Shown here: positions 8,036 to 14,711 of the stretch, one piece after another
Position numbering within the stretch: the stretch's first letter is position 1
Layout: every line of letters starts with the position of its first letter
NCBI GenBank assembly: GCA_947494405.1
Contig: CANLWQ010000003.1
Coordinates: 1-21,701 of the forward strand
DNA from: Comamonadaceae bacterium
GTDB lineage: Bacteria > Pseudomonadota > Gammaproteobacteria > Burkholderiales > Burkholderiaceae_C
DNA: 21,701 nucleotides
Direction of reading: 5' to 3'
Position numbers and translations under genes: made by a program
Notes under the pieces: generated by a model
Told to the model about the DNA's origin: nothing
What the model saw: the letters and a program-made list of their open reading frames with translations, nothing else
Database searches by the model: none

Positions 8036-8125
8036 AAAAAGCCTTTTTAACACTACATTAAATACATAAAAGCTCTTCACGCGTGTTTTAGCGTTGAACC
8101 CAAGTCTAAGTCACTGGAGATTGAC

Positions 8126-8647
8126 ATGTTTTCTAAACTCACACAAAACGCAGTCAACACCTTGCTGTGGATATGTAAACACCAAGACAGCGGCCCTGTG
8201 ACCACAGATGCTGTGAGTAAACACCTGGGTTTGTCTGTTTCTTATTTGGAGTCTTTGCTGTCAAACCTGAAAAAACATGGCTTTGTGGTTTCGTACAGAG
8301 GACCGGGTGGTGGTTATTGCCCTCAAGGTAAGGCGTCCGATTTGATGCTCTTGGATTTGATTAAGGTGTTTGAATTTGAACAACAACCCAAGCACCGTCC
8401 TCGCGACAGCCAAGGTGCCTTGAGCAAAGATCTGATTTTTTATTTGATGCAAAACTTTTGGGAAGATCACTTAAATGGCATGAGCATGGCTGACGTTTTA
8501 CGACGAGTGCCTGAGGATGCTTGGGGTGCCATGGTCACACCTTCGGCGCCTAAATTAGACCCAAGAAAGTTCAAGCCACTGCAAGTTCCAAAATTACCCT
8601 CAGGACCTAATTCTGTTTTCTCGCTGGCCACTTCCATGGCCGCTTAG
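8126..8647 (+). CDS. Rrf2-family-like transcriptional regulator without the Fe-S cysteines
   Basis: The 173-residue protein has an Rrf2 winged helix: FSKLTQNAVNTLLWICKHQD, VSKHLGLSVSYLESLLSNLK, then the wing VVSYRGPGGGYCPQGKAS. These match IscR-type proteins. IscR-type sensors coordinate a cluster with three cysteines near residues 92-106. Here the only cysteines are in WIC near residue 17 and in GGYC at about 65, so an IscR-like cluster is not expected. The C-terminal tail (KLDPRKFKPLQVPKLPSGP) looks unstructured. GGAG precedes the ATG. The gene is divergent from the MerR gene and heads a long plus-strand run, so it may control the ion channel and the genes after it. The signal is unknown. 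Confidence 0.82.
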   Translation: MFSKLTQNAVNTLLWICKHQDSGPVTTDAVSKHLGLSVSYLESLLSNLKKHGFVVSYRGPGGGYCPQGKASDLMLLDLIKVFEFEQQPKHRPRDSQGALSKDLIFYLMQNFWEDHLNGMSMADVLRRVPEDAWGAMVTPSAPKLDPRKFKPLQVPKLPSGPNSVFSLATSMAA

Positions 8648-8682
8648 TGCAAAACCATTACATAGGCGCTGTGCGCTAAAGT

Positions 8683-8712
8683 CTGCATCTTTTGTCACAA
8701 GGGATGCAGTTT
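8683..8712 (+). promoter_or_regulatory. hairpin enclosing the ribosome binding site of the ion channel gene
   Basis: CTGCATC (8683-8689) and GATGCAG (8703-8709) are perfect complementary arms around a 13-base loop, followed directly by TTTT and then the ATG at 8714. The AAGGGATG that should serve as Shine-Dalgarno lies in the loop and downstream arm. The structure could be a weak intrinsic terminator after the Rrf2-like gene or a switch that hides the ribosome site. The 7-bp stem is modest. Confidence 0.4.
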
Positions 8713-8713
8713 T

Positions 8714-9547
8714 ATGAGTCGCTTTTACTATTCTGATAGCCCTTGGAAAAACCGAATTGAAGATTTCATGGATCACCGGTGGGTGCAACATGGCTTGGTT
8801 TGGTTGATATTGCTCAATGCACTCATTCTGGGTCTTGAGACTAACCCAGACATCATGAACAAAATGGGGCCCCAGTTACTTCTGGTTGACCACGCCATCC
8901 TTTGGATCTTCATCGCCGAGATAGTCTTGCTCATCACGGCCAGAGGAATGGGCTACTTTAAAGACCCATGGTGCGTCTTTGACTTCATCGTTGTTGGCAT
9001 TGCTCTTATTCCAGCCTCGGGGTCTTTATCTGTCTTAAGAGCTTTACGGGTCTTGCGTGTTCTGCGACTTATCAACAAAGTAGAAAGCATGCGCAAAGTG
9101 GTGGGGGGATTGCTCTCTGCCTTGCCAGGTTTGGGCTCTGTGTTTGGCCTGATCACCATCATTTTTTATGTGGCGGCGGTCATTGCAACCAATTTGTTCC
9201 AGCATGATTTTCCGCAATGGTTTGGCGACCTAGGGGCCAGCGCATTTACATTGTTTCAAATCATGACCTTAGAAGGCTGGTCGCAAGAACTTGCGCGCCC
9301 CATCATGGAAGTTTTTCCCTATGCATGGATATTTTTTGTTCTCTTTATCCTGATTGCTACCTTTGTTGTGTTTAACCTCTTCATTGCCGTCATCGTCGAC
9401 TCCATTACCGCCGACAAAGAACAAGACCGCAAGGACCATGCACAGTTCAATGCCATTGAGGAGGAACTGCGCACAGTGCACCGCGAACTCAGCGAATTGA
9501 AGCATTTATTGCAACAGCAGTCTGCGCTCCCGCCACCACGTTCATGA
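8714..9547 (+). CDS. bacterial voltage-gated cation channel (BacNav/CavMr-like, single 6-TM domain)
   Basis: This 277-residue inner-membrane protein has six membrane segments and should form a tetramer. S1 is around residues 26-42, S2 around 60-76 (E69), and S3 around 85-100 (D90). The voltage sensor S4 has arginines R109, R112, R115 and R118 in VLRALRVLRVLRLIN. The pore loop is TLFQIMTLEGWSQELARP: the selectivity filter TLEGWSQ (185-191) replaces TLESWS of NaChBac/NavAb. S6 is about 205-231 (NLFIAVIVDSIT), and a charged helix at 240-268 (EEELRTVHRELSELKHLL) should form the tetrameric coiled coil. Gly at filter position 4 is found in CavMr, a native prokaryotic Ca2+-selective channel, so Ca2+ permeability is a fair prediction. 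The ATG at 8714 follows AAGGGATG; the stop overlaps the next gene by 4 bases. Confidence 0.92.
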   Translation: MSRFYYSDSPWKNRIEDFMDHRWVQHGLVWLILLNALILGLETNPDIMNKMGPQLLLVDHAILWIFIAEIVLLITARGMGYFKDPWCVFDFIVVGIALIPASGSLSVLRALRVLRVLRLINKVESMRKVVGGLLSALPGLGSVFGLITIIFYVAAVIATNLFQHDFPQWFGDLGASAFTLFQIMTLEGWSQELARPIMEVFPYAWIFFVLFILIATFVVFNLFIAVIVDSITADKEQDRKDHAQFNAIEEELRTVHRELSELKHLLQQQSALPPPRS

Positions 9548-10434
9548 ACATTCCCCAGCCATTGCGGCACCTCATCGGGCAGCGTATTCGGCAATTGACT
9601 GGCTCAACCCAGTCACCCGAAAGCTTTAAGCAACCTGTAGGTGACCCTGGTTTGCTGGGGCCCCAATCCATGCCGTGGAAAGTCCATGCGCATTTCATCA
9701 GCATGATGGTGGGCGGCTTGTCGTCTTTGATGTTGCAAGCCTTGCACCCTAGAGCGTTGGCTGCAGTTTGGGACCACTCAAATTTTCGCCACGACCTCAA
9801 GGGGCGTTTGGGCAGAACCGCGTATTTCGTCGCGATCACCACCTATGGCGGACGCGAACAAGCCTTGAATGCGATTGAGCGAGTGAATCGAATCCATTCA
9901 GCTGTCCATGGGCATATGCCTGATGGCTCCACTTATGTGGCCAATGAACCTGAGCTGCTTAGATGGGTTCATTTGGGCGAAGTTTGCAGCTTTTTAAAGG
10001 CTTACCAAAGTTTCTCCTTGCAGCCTCTTAGCTCTGAACATGCAGACCAGTATGTGGCTGAAATGGCTTTGATAGGTCATCACTTAGGTGCAGAACATTT
10101 ACCCTTGACTCAATATGAGAGCCATCAAGCTTTGCTTGATTTTCTGCCCAGTTTGCGGTTTGACCAGAGAACCAAAGAAATCATTCATGTGATTGAGAAC
10201 TACCCTGCTGATTTCTTCGACCGCCCCATACTCAAGTTGGTCATTCAAGCCGCGTTTGATGGACTTCCCGATTGGGCCTTGGCCATGATGGGGCGCACTC
10301 CTCACAACCCTTTGCAAAAACTCGCTGTTTGTCATGCCCTGCGTTTGGTTGGTTTGCCGCTGCAAGCAGTGTTAGACCAAGACGGTGTTGCCGCCTACGC
10401 TAGGCAGCGTATGTCCATGGCTTCAATGGTTTAA
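9544..10434 (+). CDS. DUF2236 (MpaB/Lcp-like oxygenase superfamily) protein
   Basis: The 296-residue soluble protein shows the DUF2236 signature: LSSLMLQALHPRALAAVWDH (H68, H78), then GRTAYFVAITTYGGREQA near 90-107, INRIH-type helix (VNRIHSAVHG, H118), and ELLRWVHLGEVCSFLKAYQS (H143) at 137-156. The family includes the rubber-cleaving heme enzyme Lcp and the fungal MpaB oxygenase, and conserved histidines such as these are candidates for heme binding. The substrate of most members is unknown. The ATG lies inside the stop of the ion channel (ATGA), with no separate ribosome site evident, so the two are translationally coupled. No membrane segment or signal peptide stands out. A housekeeping redox or lipid-related role is possible, but nothing in the sequence fixes it. 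Confidence 0.85.
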   Translation: MNIPQPLRHLIGQRIRQLTGSTQSPESFKQPVGDPGLLGPQSMPWKVHAHFISMMVGGLSSLMLQALHPRALAAVWDHSNFRHDLKGRLGRTAYFVAITTYGGREQALNAIERVNRIHSAVHGHMPDGSTYVANEPELLRWVHLGEVCSFLKAYQSFSLQPLSSEHADQYVAEMALIGHHLGAEHLPLTQYESHQALLDFLPSLRFDQRTKEIIHVIENYPADFFDRPILKLVIQAAFDGLPDWALAMMGRTPHNPLQKLAVCHALRLVGLPLQAVLDQDGVAAYARQRMSMASMV

Positions 10435-10435
10435 A

Positions 10436-10468
10436 TACCCGTATGTGTTGAGCCTATGCAGGCGGGTA
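10436..10468 (+). repeat. short inverted repeat between the DUF2236 and CitE-like genes
   Basis: TACCCG (10436-10441) and CGGGTA (10463-10468) are perfect arms with a 21-base loop. A smaller GCCT-ATGC-AGGC hairpin (10452-10463) lies inside. No T-run follows, so it is not a convincing terminator. It sits in the gap where a promoter for the following five genes would be. Confidence 0.25.
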
Positions 10469-10509
10469 ACTAAGCGACAATGTCCCATCAATTTCTATCG
10501 CTGAACCCT

Positions 10510-11391
10510 ATGCACATGCTTCGTTCCCTGCTTTTTGTACCCGGCGACAGCGAAAAAAAACTGTCCAAATCCACCAGCACATCTGCTGACGCTTTGATTC
10601 TGGATTTAGAAGACTCTGTAGCACCTGAGCGCACATCCATTGCGCGCAGCATGGTGGCTGAGTTTTTAAAGGCCCACCCCAAGCGCACACCACAACAGCT
10701 GTGGGTGCGTATCAACCCTTTGCAAACACCCGAAGCTTTGGCCGATTTGGTGGCTGTCATGGCCGGCAAGCCCGACGGCATCATGTTGCCCAAGCCTTTG
10801 AACGCGAAACACGCCCAGCAACTGGATCACTATTTATCTGCGCTTGAAATTCGTGAAGGTTTGACGCTGGGGTCCACCCGCATCATTCCGGTGGCCACTG
10901 AAGTGCCAGGTGCAGTTTTTGATTTGTCAACCTATGCAGGCGCTTCGCCTCGCTTGCTGGGCTTGACATGGGGCGCAGAAGACTTGGCCACAGCCATTGG
11001 AGCCGCATCCAACAAAGACGCATCCGGTGAATTCAGCTTTACCTACAAGCTCGCCCGTTCGCTTTGCTTGTTGGCCGCAGCCCATGCGCAGATTCAAGCC
11101 ATTGACACCTTGTCGGTTGATTTCAAAAACTTCGCTGCACTGGCACTTGATGTGCAAGGCGCTCGCAAAGAGGGTTTCACTGGAAAGCTGGCCATACACC
11201 CCGATCAAGTTGAGGTGATCAACCAAGGCTTCACCCATTCTGCGCAAGACATCGCGCATGCACAAAGCATCATTGATGCGTTTGCCAAAGCCAGTGGCGC
11301 GGGTGCTGTTCAAATTGACGGCAAGATGGTTGACAAACCTCACCTCACGCAGGCCTTGCGTTTGATTGATCTTTTTTCGAGGAAAACATAA
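10510..11391 (+). CDS. HpcH/HpaI aldolase / citrate lyase beta (CitE-like) CoA ester lyase
   Basis: The 293 residues match the CitE-like family: RSLLFVPGDSEKKL at the start, ALILDLEDSVAPER, WVRINPL, the Mg-binding region ATEVPGAV and LTWGAEDLATAIG, and GKLAIHPDQVEVIN near the end. Members cleave CoA thioesters such as malyl-CoA, beta-methylmalyl-CoA or citramalyl-CoA in a retro-Claisen reaction, or act as thioesterases. It is about the normal length for stand-alone members and lacks citrate lyase alpha and gamma partners, so it is not citrate lyase. In-frame ATGs also occur at 10480 and 10516; none has a good ribosome site, and 10510 is chosen because the conserved region begins right after it. 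The stop overlaps the MaoC start by one base (TAATG). With that hydratase, a mesaconyl-/citramalyl-CoA type route to pyruvate and acetyl-CoA is a plausible but unproven role. Confidence 0.85.
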   Translation: MHMLRSLLFVPGDSEKKLSKSTSTSADALILDLEDSVAPERTSIARSMVAEFLKAHPKRTPQQLWVRINPLQTPEALADLVAVMAGKPDGIMLPKPLNAKHAQQLDHYLSALEIREGLTLGSTRIIPVATEVPGAVFDLSTYAGASPRLLGLTWGAEDLATAIGAASNKDASGEFSFTYKLARSLCLLAAAHAQIQAIDTLSVDFKNFAALALDVQGARKEGFTGKLAIHPDQVEVINQGFTHSAQDIAHAQSIIDAFAKASGAGAVQIDGKMVDKPHLTQALRLIDLFSRKT

Positions 11392-11858
11392 TGGCTGGTT
11401 TGTATTTTGAAAAGTTTTATGTGGGACAAATGTTCCAACACGCCATTCGCCGAACTGTGTCAGAAATGGACAATGTGATGATTTCGGCGCTCACCCACAA
11501 TCCAGCCGCGCTGCATTTGGATGAAGAATATTGCAAAAACCACACCGAATTTGGGCAACGCATTGTCAACAGCGTGTTCACCTTGGGCTTGATTGTTGGG
11601 GTGTCTGTGGGCGACACCACTTTGGGCACCACAGTGGCCAATCTTGGTTGGGACGAGGTGCGTTTCCCCAAGCCTTTGTTCCATGGAGACACCGTCAGGG
11701 TTGAAACAGAAGTGCTTGAATTGCGCGAAAGCAAATCTCGCCCGCAAAACGGCATCGTGATTTTTGCCCACCGCGGCTTTAACCAGCACAATGAGTTGAT
11801 CGCTTCTTGCAAGCGAAGCGCCTTGATGCTGAAAACCCCTTTGATTGCGTCCACATGA
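11391..11858 (+). CDS. MaoC-family (R-specific hydratase-like) dehydratase
   Basis: The protein is 155 residues, a single hot-dog domain. The hydratase-like region is ISALTHNPAALHLDEEYCKN at about 31-50, followed by FGQRIVNSVFTLGLIVGVSV. The later stretch VRFPKPLFHGDTVRVETEVL and then ESKSRPQNGIVIF is typical of MaoC dehydratases found beside CitE-like lyases. Such enzymes add or remove water across the double bond of an enoyl-CoA. Paired with the lyase directly upstream, it could hydrate an unsaturated dicarboxyl-CoA before cleavage. It starts on a TAATG overlap with the lyase gene and ends on an ATGA overlap with the hydrolase gene. It is shorter than the double-domain mesaconyl-CoA hydratase of the ethylmalonyl-CoA pathway, so that enzyme is not the closest match. 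Confidence 0.85.
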   Translation: MAGLYFEKFYVGQMFQHAIRRTVSEMDNVMISALTHNPAALHLDEEYCKNHTEFGQRIVNSVFTLGLIVGVSVGDTTLGTTVANLGWDEVRFPKPLFHGDTVRVETEVLELRESKSRPQNGIVIFAHRGFNQHNELIASCKRSALMLKTPLIAST

Positions 11859-12562
11859 AATATATTTTCGAACCCCAGACTGTTGTTGGCTTGCCTGTTG
11901 CGGGTCAATCCGAATGTTTCCCGGTCAGACGGGTTTATTGCGTGGGCAGAAACTATGCGGCCCACGCCAGAGAAATGGGCTTTGACCCGGACCGCGAACC
12001 GCCCTTCTTTTTTTGCAAACCAAATGATGGGCAATCGGTGATTGCTGTACCCCCCGACACCACCGTGTCCATCCCCTACCCGCCTCAAACCAACAACTAC
12101 CACTATGAAATTGAGTTGGTAGTGGCTATTGGTCAGTCTGGCAAAGACATCCCTCTTGAAAATGCAGGCGAACACATTTTTGGCTACGCCGTGGGCTTGG
12201 ATATGACACGCAGAGACTTGCAAATCAAAATGCGTGAGCAAGGACGTCCTTGGGAAATTGGCAAAGCCTTTGATTACTCCGCACCCATTGGCATGCTGCA
12301 CTCAAAGTCTGAGACGGGAGAAATGAATTCTGCTGAAATCAGCTTAACGGTTAACGGCGAAGTGAAACAAAAAAGCGATATCTCGCACTTGATTTGGTCT
12401 GTGAATGAGACCATTGCCAAGCTCTCCACCTTGTTTGAATTGCATGCAGGTGACTTGATTTTCAGCGGCACCCCAGACGGTGTGGGGGCGGTCAAGCCTG
12501 GCGACACCATGCATGGATTTATTCAAGGTCTTTCACCCGTTTCAGTAAAGGTAACACCATGA
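11855..12562 (+). CDS. fumarylacetoacetate hydrolase (FAH) family protein, fumarylpyruvate hydrolase/acylpyruvase-like
   Basis: The 235-residue protein has the FAH core: VYCVGRNYAAHAREMG at 28-42, EPPFFFCKPND, metal ligands E85 and E87 in NYHYEIELVVAIG and D116 in VGLDMTRRDLQ, the lysine in GKAFDYSAPIG (K137), and FSGTPDGVGAVKPGD near the end. This is the compact single-domain type, such as fumarylpyruvate hydrolase NagK of gentisate degradation or YcgM acylpyruvase, which cleave 2,4-dioxoacids. No ring-cleavage dioxygenase is next to it apart from a small cupin of different type, so gentisate use is not supported. I start it at the ATG inside the MaoC stop (ATGA). The reaction may instead be oxaloacetate tautomerisation or decarboxylation, which some family members perform. 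Confidence 0.87.
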   Translation: MKYIFEPQTVVGLPVAGQSECFPVRRVYCVGRNYAAHAREMGFDPDREPPFFFCKPNDGQSVIAVPPDTTVSIPYPPQTNNYHYEIELVVAIGQSGKDIPLENAGEHIFGYAVGLDMTRRDLQIKMREQGRPWEIGKAFDYSAPIGMLHSKSETGEMNSAEISLTVNGEVKQKSDISHLIWSVNETIAKLSTLFELHAGDLIFSGTPDGVGAVKPGDTMHGFIQGLSPVSVKVTP

Positions 12563-12837
12563 GCACTCCCACTTTAGAGACTTTCACAGCGCAATCGATG
12601 GACGAAGGCTTTGATGAAATATTGGTACGCGAATGGGCGGCTGATTTGAAGTTAGACACCCACACACACCCCTTTGATGTCAGTGCCTATGTGCAACGTG
12701 GCGAGTACTGGTTGACTGTGGGTGACAAAGTGACCCACCTCAAGGCCGGCGACTATTTTCGATTGGCGCGGAATATTGAGCATGCAGAACTGTATGGCGC
12801 TGAGGGCGCCACTGTGTGGGTGGCTCGCGCCAACTGA
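12559..12837 (+). CDS. small single-domain cupin protein
   Basis: The 92 residues form one cupin barrel. The first motif is THTHPFDVSAYVQRGEYWL, with H35, H37 and E49 as likely metal ligands; the second is LKAGDYFRLARNIEHAELYG with H75. Four such ligands suggest a bound divalent metal. Proteins of this size may be isomerases, dioxygenases or simple sensors, and I cannot tell which. The ATG overlaps the FAH-family stop by 4 bases and its TGA overlaps the next ATG by one base (TGATG), so it belongs to the same transcript and probably to the same metabolic module. Confidence 0.82.
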   Translation: MSTPTLETFTAQSMDEGFDEILVREWAADLKLDTHTHPFDVSAYVQRGEYWLTVGDKVTHLKAGDYFRLARNIEHAELYGAEGATVWVARAN

Positions 12838-13499
12838 TGTCTCAAAAAGCTGCTTTCACCTCCAGCCATCTGGTGTATCTGCATGGTTTTCGCTCAAGCC
12901 CAAACTCTTTCAAAGCGCAGTTCATTGCGAAGTGGCTCAAACAGCACAGACCCGATGTGGTGTGGTTTTGCCCGCAACTGCCGGCCTCTGCGCATGCAGC
13001 GGCCGATATGCTTTTAAACACTGTGCATTCATGGCCCAAGCATTCCACCGCCATCATGGGTTCATCTTTGGGCGGGTTTTACGCCACTTGGCTGGGCGCT
13101 TTGATGCAGTGTCGAACGGTGTTGCTCAACCCGGCTGTTCATCCAGCACGAGACTTGGTGTCCTACATAGGAACGCAAACCGCTTGGCACAACCCGCATG
13201 AGCTGGTGAGCTTTGAGCCGCATTACATTGATGAGCTGAAAACCTTGTATGTCGGTCAAGCCAAAAAAGACCTACAAGACACAACTGACATACATGACGC
13301 CACGGCCTTAGACGACCCTTCACACCTGCTGAATATGGTGGCCAAGGGAGACGAAGTTTTAAGTTGGCAAGAAATGGTAGCCAGATACCCTACAGCCACA
13401 TTGCATTTGATTGAAGGCTCAGACCATGGATTGTCAGATTTTGAGCAACATTTTCCTGTGGTGCAGAACTATCTTGGGCTTCTTAATTCTGAGCCATGA
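12837..13499 (+). CDS. YqiA/YcfP-like alpha/beta-hydrolase esterase
   Basis: The 220-residue protein begins its fold with LVYLHGFRSSPNSFKAQFIA, has the nucleophile elbow GSSLGGFYATWLG (middle Ser), then VLLNPAVHP, and a late DHGLSDFEQHF that supplies the catalytic His. The order fits the YqiA/UPF0227 esterases, which hydrolyse short acyl esters or thioesters. It starts at the ATG overlapping the cupin stop; an in-frame ATG at 12816 would run back into the cupin gene and is unlikely. It closes the five-gene overlapping set and its 3' end overlaps the convergent cyclotransferase-like gene by 17 bases. Its natural substrate is unknown; YqiA-like genes are also found in unrelated neighbourhoods, so a shared pathway is only suggested by the coupling. 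Confidence 0.85.
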   Translation: MSQKAAFTSSHLVYLHGFRSSPNSFKAQFIAKWLKQHRPDVVWFCPQLPASAHAAADMLLNTVHSWPKHSTAIMGSSLGGFYATWLGALMQCRTVLLNPAVHPARDLVSYIGTQTAWHNPHELVSFEPHYIDELKTLYVGQAKKDLQDTTDIHDATALDDPSHLLNMVAKGDEVLSWQEMVARYPTATLHLIEGSDHGLSDFEQHFPVVQNYLGLLNSEP

Positions 13500-13881
13500 A
13501 CTTAACCCAGTCGCCCTCTTCAATGATGGTTGACTGGGCAGCGCAATGTGCACTCAGTTCGTATATCTCGCAAAGCCGTTCTTGCCCAGCACATTCCACT
13601 TTTATTTGAATGCGCTGGTATTCGCCACTGGGAACAGGTGCAACTTCTTCTAATACATCGAGTTGCGCCAGCAGTTGCGCTGACACCTGGTACACCTCAC
13701 CCCACACCGATTGCTCGCCTCCCAGACGAATACCCGGGTACCAACCGCGGCTGTACAACTGGCCTTTGACGCTAGCAGAACCCATGTAAACAGGTGGGTG
13801 AGCTTGAAGATTGATATCGTTTCGTTGGCCTTTTCTAAGAGTGCCGTAGACGAAAACGAAAGTAGGGATTTCCAAAATCAA
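13483..13881 (-). CDS. gamma-glutamylcyclotransferase (GGCT)-like protein, TTG start
   Basis: The 132 residues show the GGCT/AIG2/YtfP fold: FVFVYGTLRKGQRN at 8-21, the central segment YSRGWYPGIRLGG, and VWGEVYQVSAQLLAQLDVLE with the conserved acidic residue after it. Such proteins release 5-oxoproline from gamma-glutamyl compounds, although many bacterial members are uncharacterised. No ATG or GTG occurs in frame before YGTL; the best start is TTG at 13881, inside a TTGA overlap with the stop of the upstream gene, or TTG at 13875. The first is preferred because it mimics an ATGA coupling. It is probably co-expressed with the unrecognised gene before it. Confidence 0.8.
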   Translation of the reverse strand: MILEIPTFVFVYGTLRKGQRNDINLQAHPPVYMGSASVKGQLYSRGWYPGIRLGGEQSVWGEVYQVSAQLLAQLDVLEEVAPVPSGEYQRIQIKVECAGQERLCEIYELSAHCAAQSTIIEEGDWVKFMAQN

Positions 13882-14711
13882 TTCAAAGCTGATTTGAGAT
13901 AGTTGTATTTATCAAGGCTCACAGCGGTTTCAAACGCGCTAGAGAATTCTCTTGCCGCACGAATCAGCATTCGTTTAGGAACGACGTCGCTGTATTTGAT
14001 TTTGTGCAAAGAAAACAAGATAGGGCCATGCTTTGTGCGGGTATCAACTTCCATCATGAAGTTACCCAATTTCGAATTGGCTTGTTCACTGATTTCCTGT
14101 ATTTGGCTGGACTTAACGCTTGAGCTCACAGGAAAAGCTTGGGCACCAAAAATGATTTCATTGGTTTTGGGGTTCACTCGCGTCCAAAAAGGGTAATCAA
14201 AACCCGAGGGAATAAAAACATCGTTGTGTTGATCAATACGAGCTTCAGCTCTTGTTTTATTGAACATGGCACAAATGGCTTCATTGGACACTTCATGTGA
14301 ACGCAAAACATTGGGTTCAGAGTCAGCGATCAAAGCTCGTGTCTCTTCAATGTTTTCGATGATGTAGCTTGCCACTTTGGGGATTTGTTTTTTGAGAAAC
14401 CTTTGGGCTTTCAAAATTTCCCGCAAACAGTTGTAAATATCTTCAAACTGATTGGGCGTGACTTGCAAAGCCGAGGGTGCAGTTTGCGAAATGGTGTCGC
14501 GGTAATATTTTTCCGGCTTGAGAACCACAAAATCACCGTGGAATTTCATGTTCTCAAAAATTTTTTCTAATGTGATGCCAAAGAAAAAATGTTTGATGCT
14601 TTTTTGCTCACCCACAGCCTTGTAAAACGTTTCAACGGCAGTCTCTACCGACTCTTGAAAAGAAGAGAGGTTGTCTGAATCACTTCGCGGATGATGGATT
14701 TTGGAAAGCAA
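13878..14711 (-). CDS. unrecognised protein; possible truncated-globin-like N-terminus and YbjN-like C-terminus
   Basis: I do not recognise this 277-residue protein with certainty. It has no signal peptide or membrane segment. The N-terminal 110 residues (FYKAVGEQKSIKHFFFGITL, then IFENMKFHGDFVV and VTPNQFEDIYNCLREILKAQ) follow the pattern of truncated hemoglobins, but the position of the proximal His appears to hold Pro, so heme binding is doubtful. The C-terminal part (SKLGNFMMEVDTRTKHGP and the helix MLIRAAREFSSAFETAVS) recalls YbjN/chaperone-like folds. Both comparisons are weak inference. The frame has no ATG or GTG near the start; TTG at 14711 is the only usual start. The region is AT-rich: 23 of the 60 bases at 14341-14400 are G or C. 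It is followed by a GGCT-like gene with a 4-base TTGA overlap. Confidence 0.65.
   Translation of the reverse strand: MLSKIHHPRSDSDNLSSFQESVETAVETFYKAVGEQKSIKHFFFGITLEKIFENMKFHGDFVVLKPEKYYRDTISQTAPSALQVTPNQFEDIYNCLREILKAQRFLKKQIPKVASYIIENIEETRALIADSEPNVLRSHEVSNEAICAMFNKTRAEARIDQHNDVFIPSGFDYPFWTRVNPKTNEIIFGAQAFPVSSSVKSSQIQEISEQANSKLGNFMMEVDTRTKHGPILFSLHKIKYSDVVPKRMLIRAAREFSSAFETAVSLDKYNYLKSALN

Noticed and set aside
10436..10468. Inverted repeat TACCCG/CGGGTA as a terminator
   Set aside because: There is no T-run after it, the loop is long at 21 bases, and the genes on both sides run the same way; kept only as a low-confidence repeat.
10510..11391. CitE-like gene as part of a citrate lyase complex
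   Set aside because: No alpha subunit, acyl-carrier gamma subunit or ligase gene is nearby, and the stand-alone CitE-like family fits better.
11417..12301. 294-codon minus-strand frame across the MaoC and FAH genes
   Set aside because: It spans two well-supported plus-strand genes and reads as non-protein-like sequence with no motif.
12559..12837. Cupin as gentisate 1,2-dioxygenase partner of the FAH-family hydrolase
   Set aside because: At 92 residues it is far too short for the bicupin gentisate dioxygenase.
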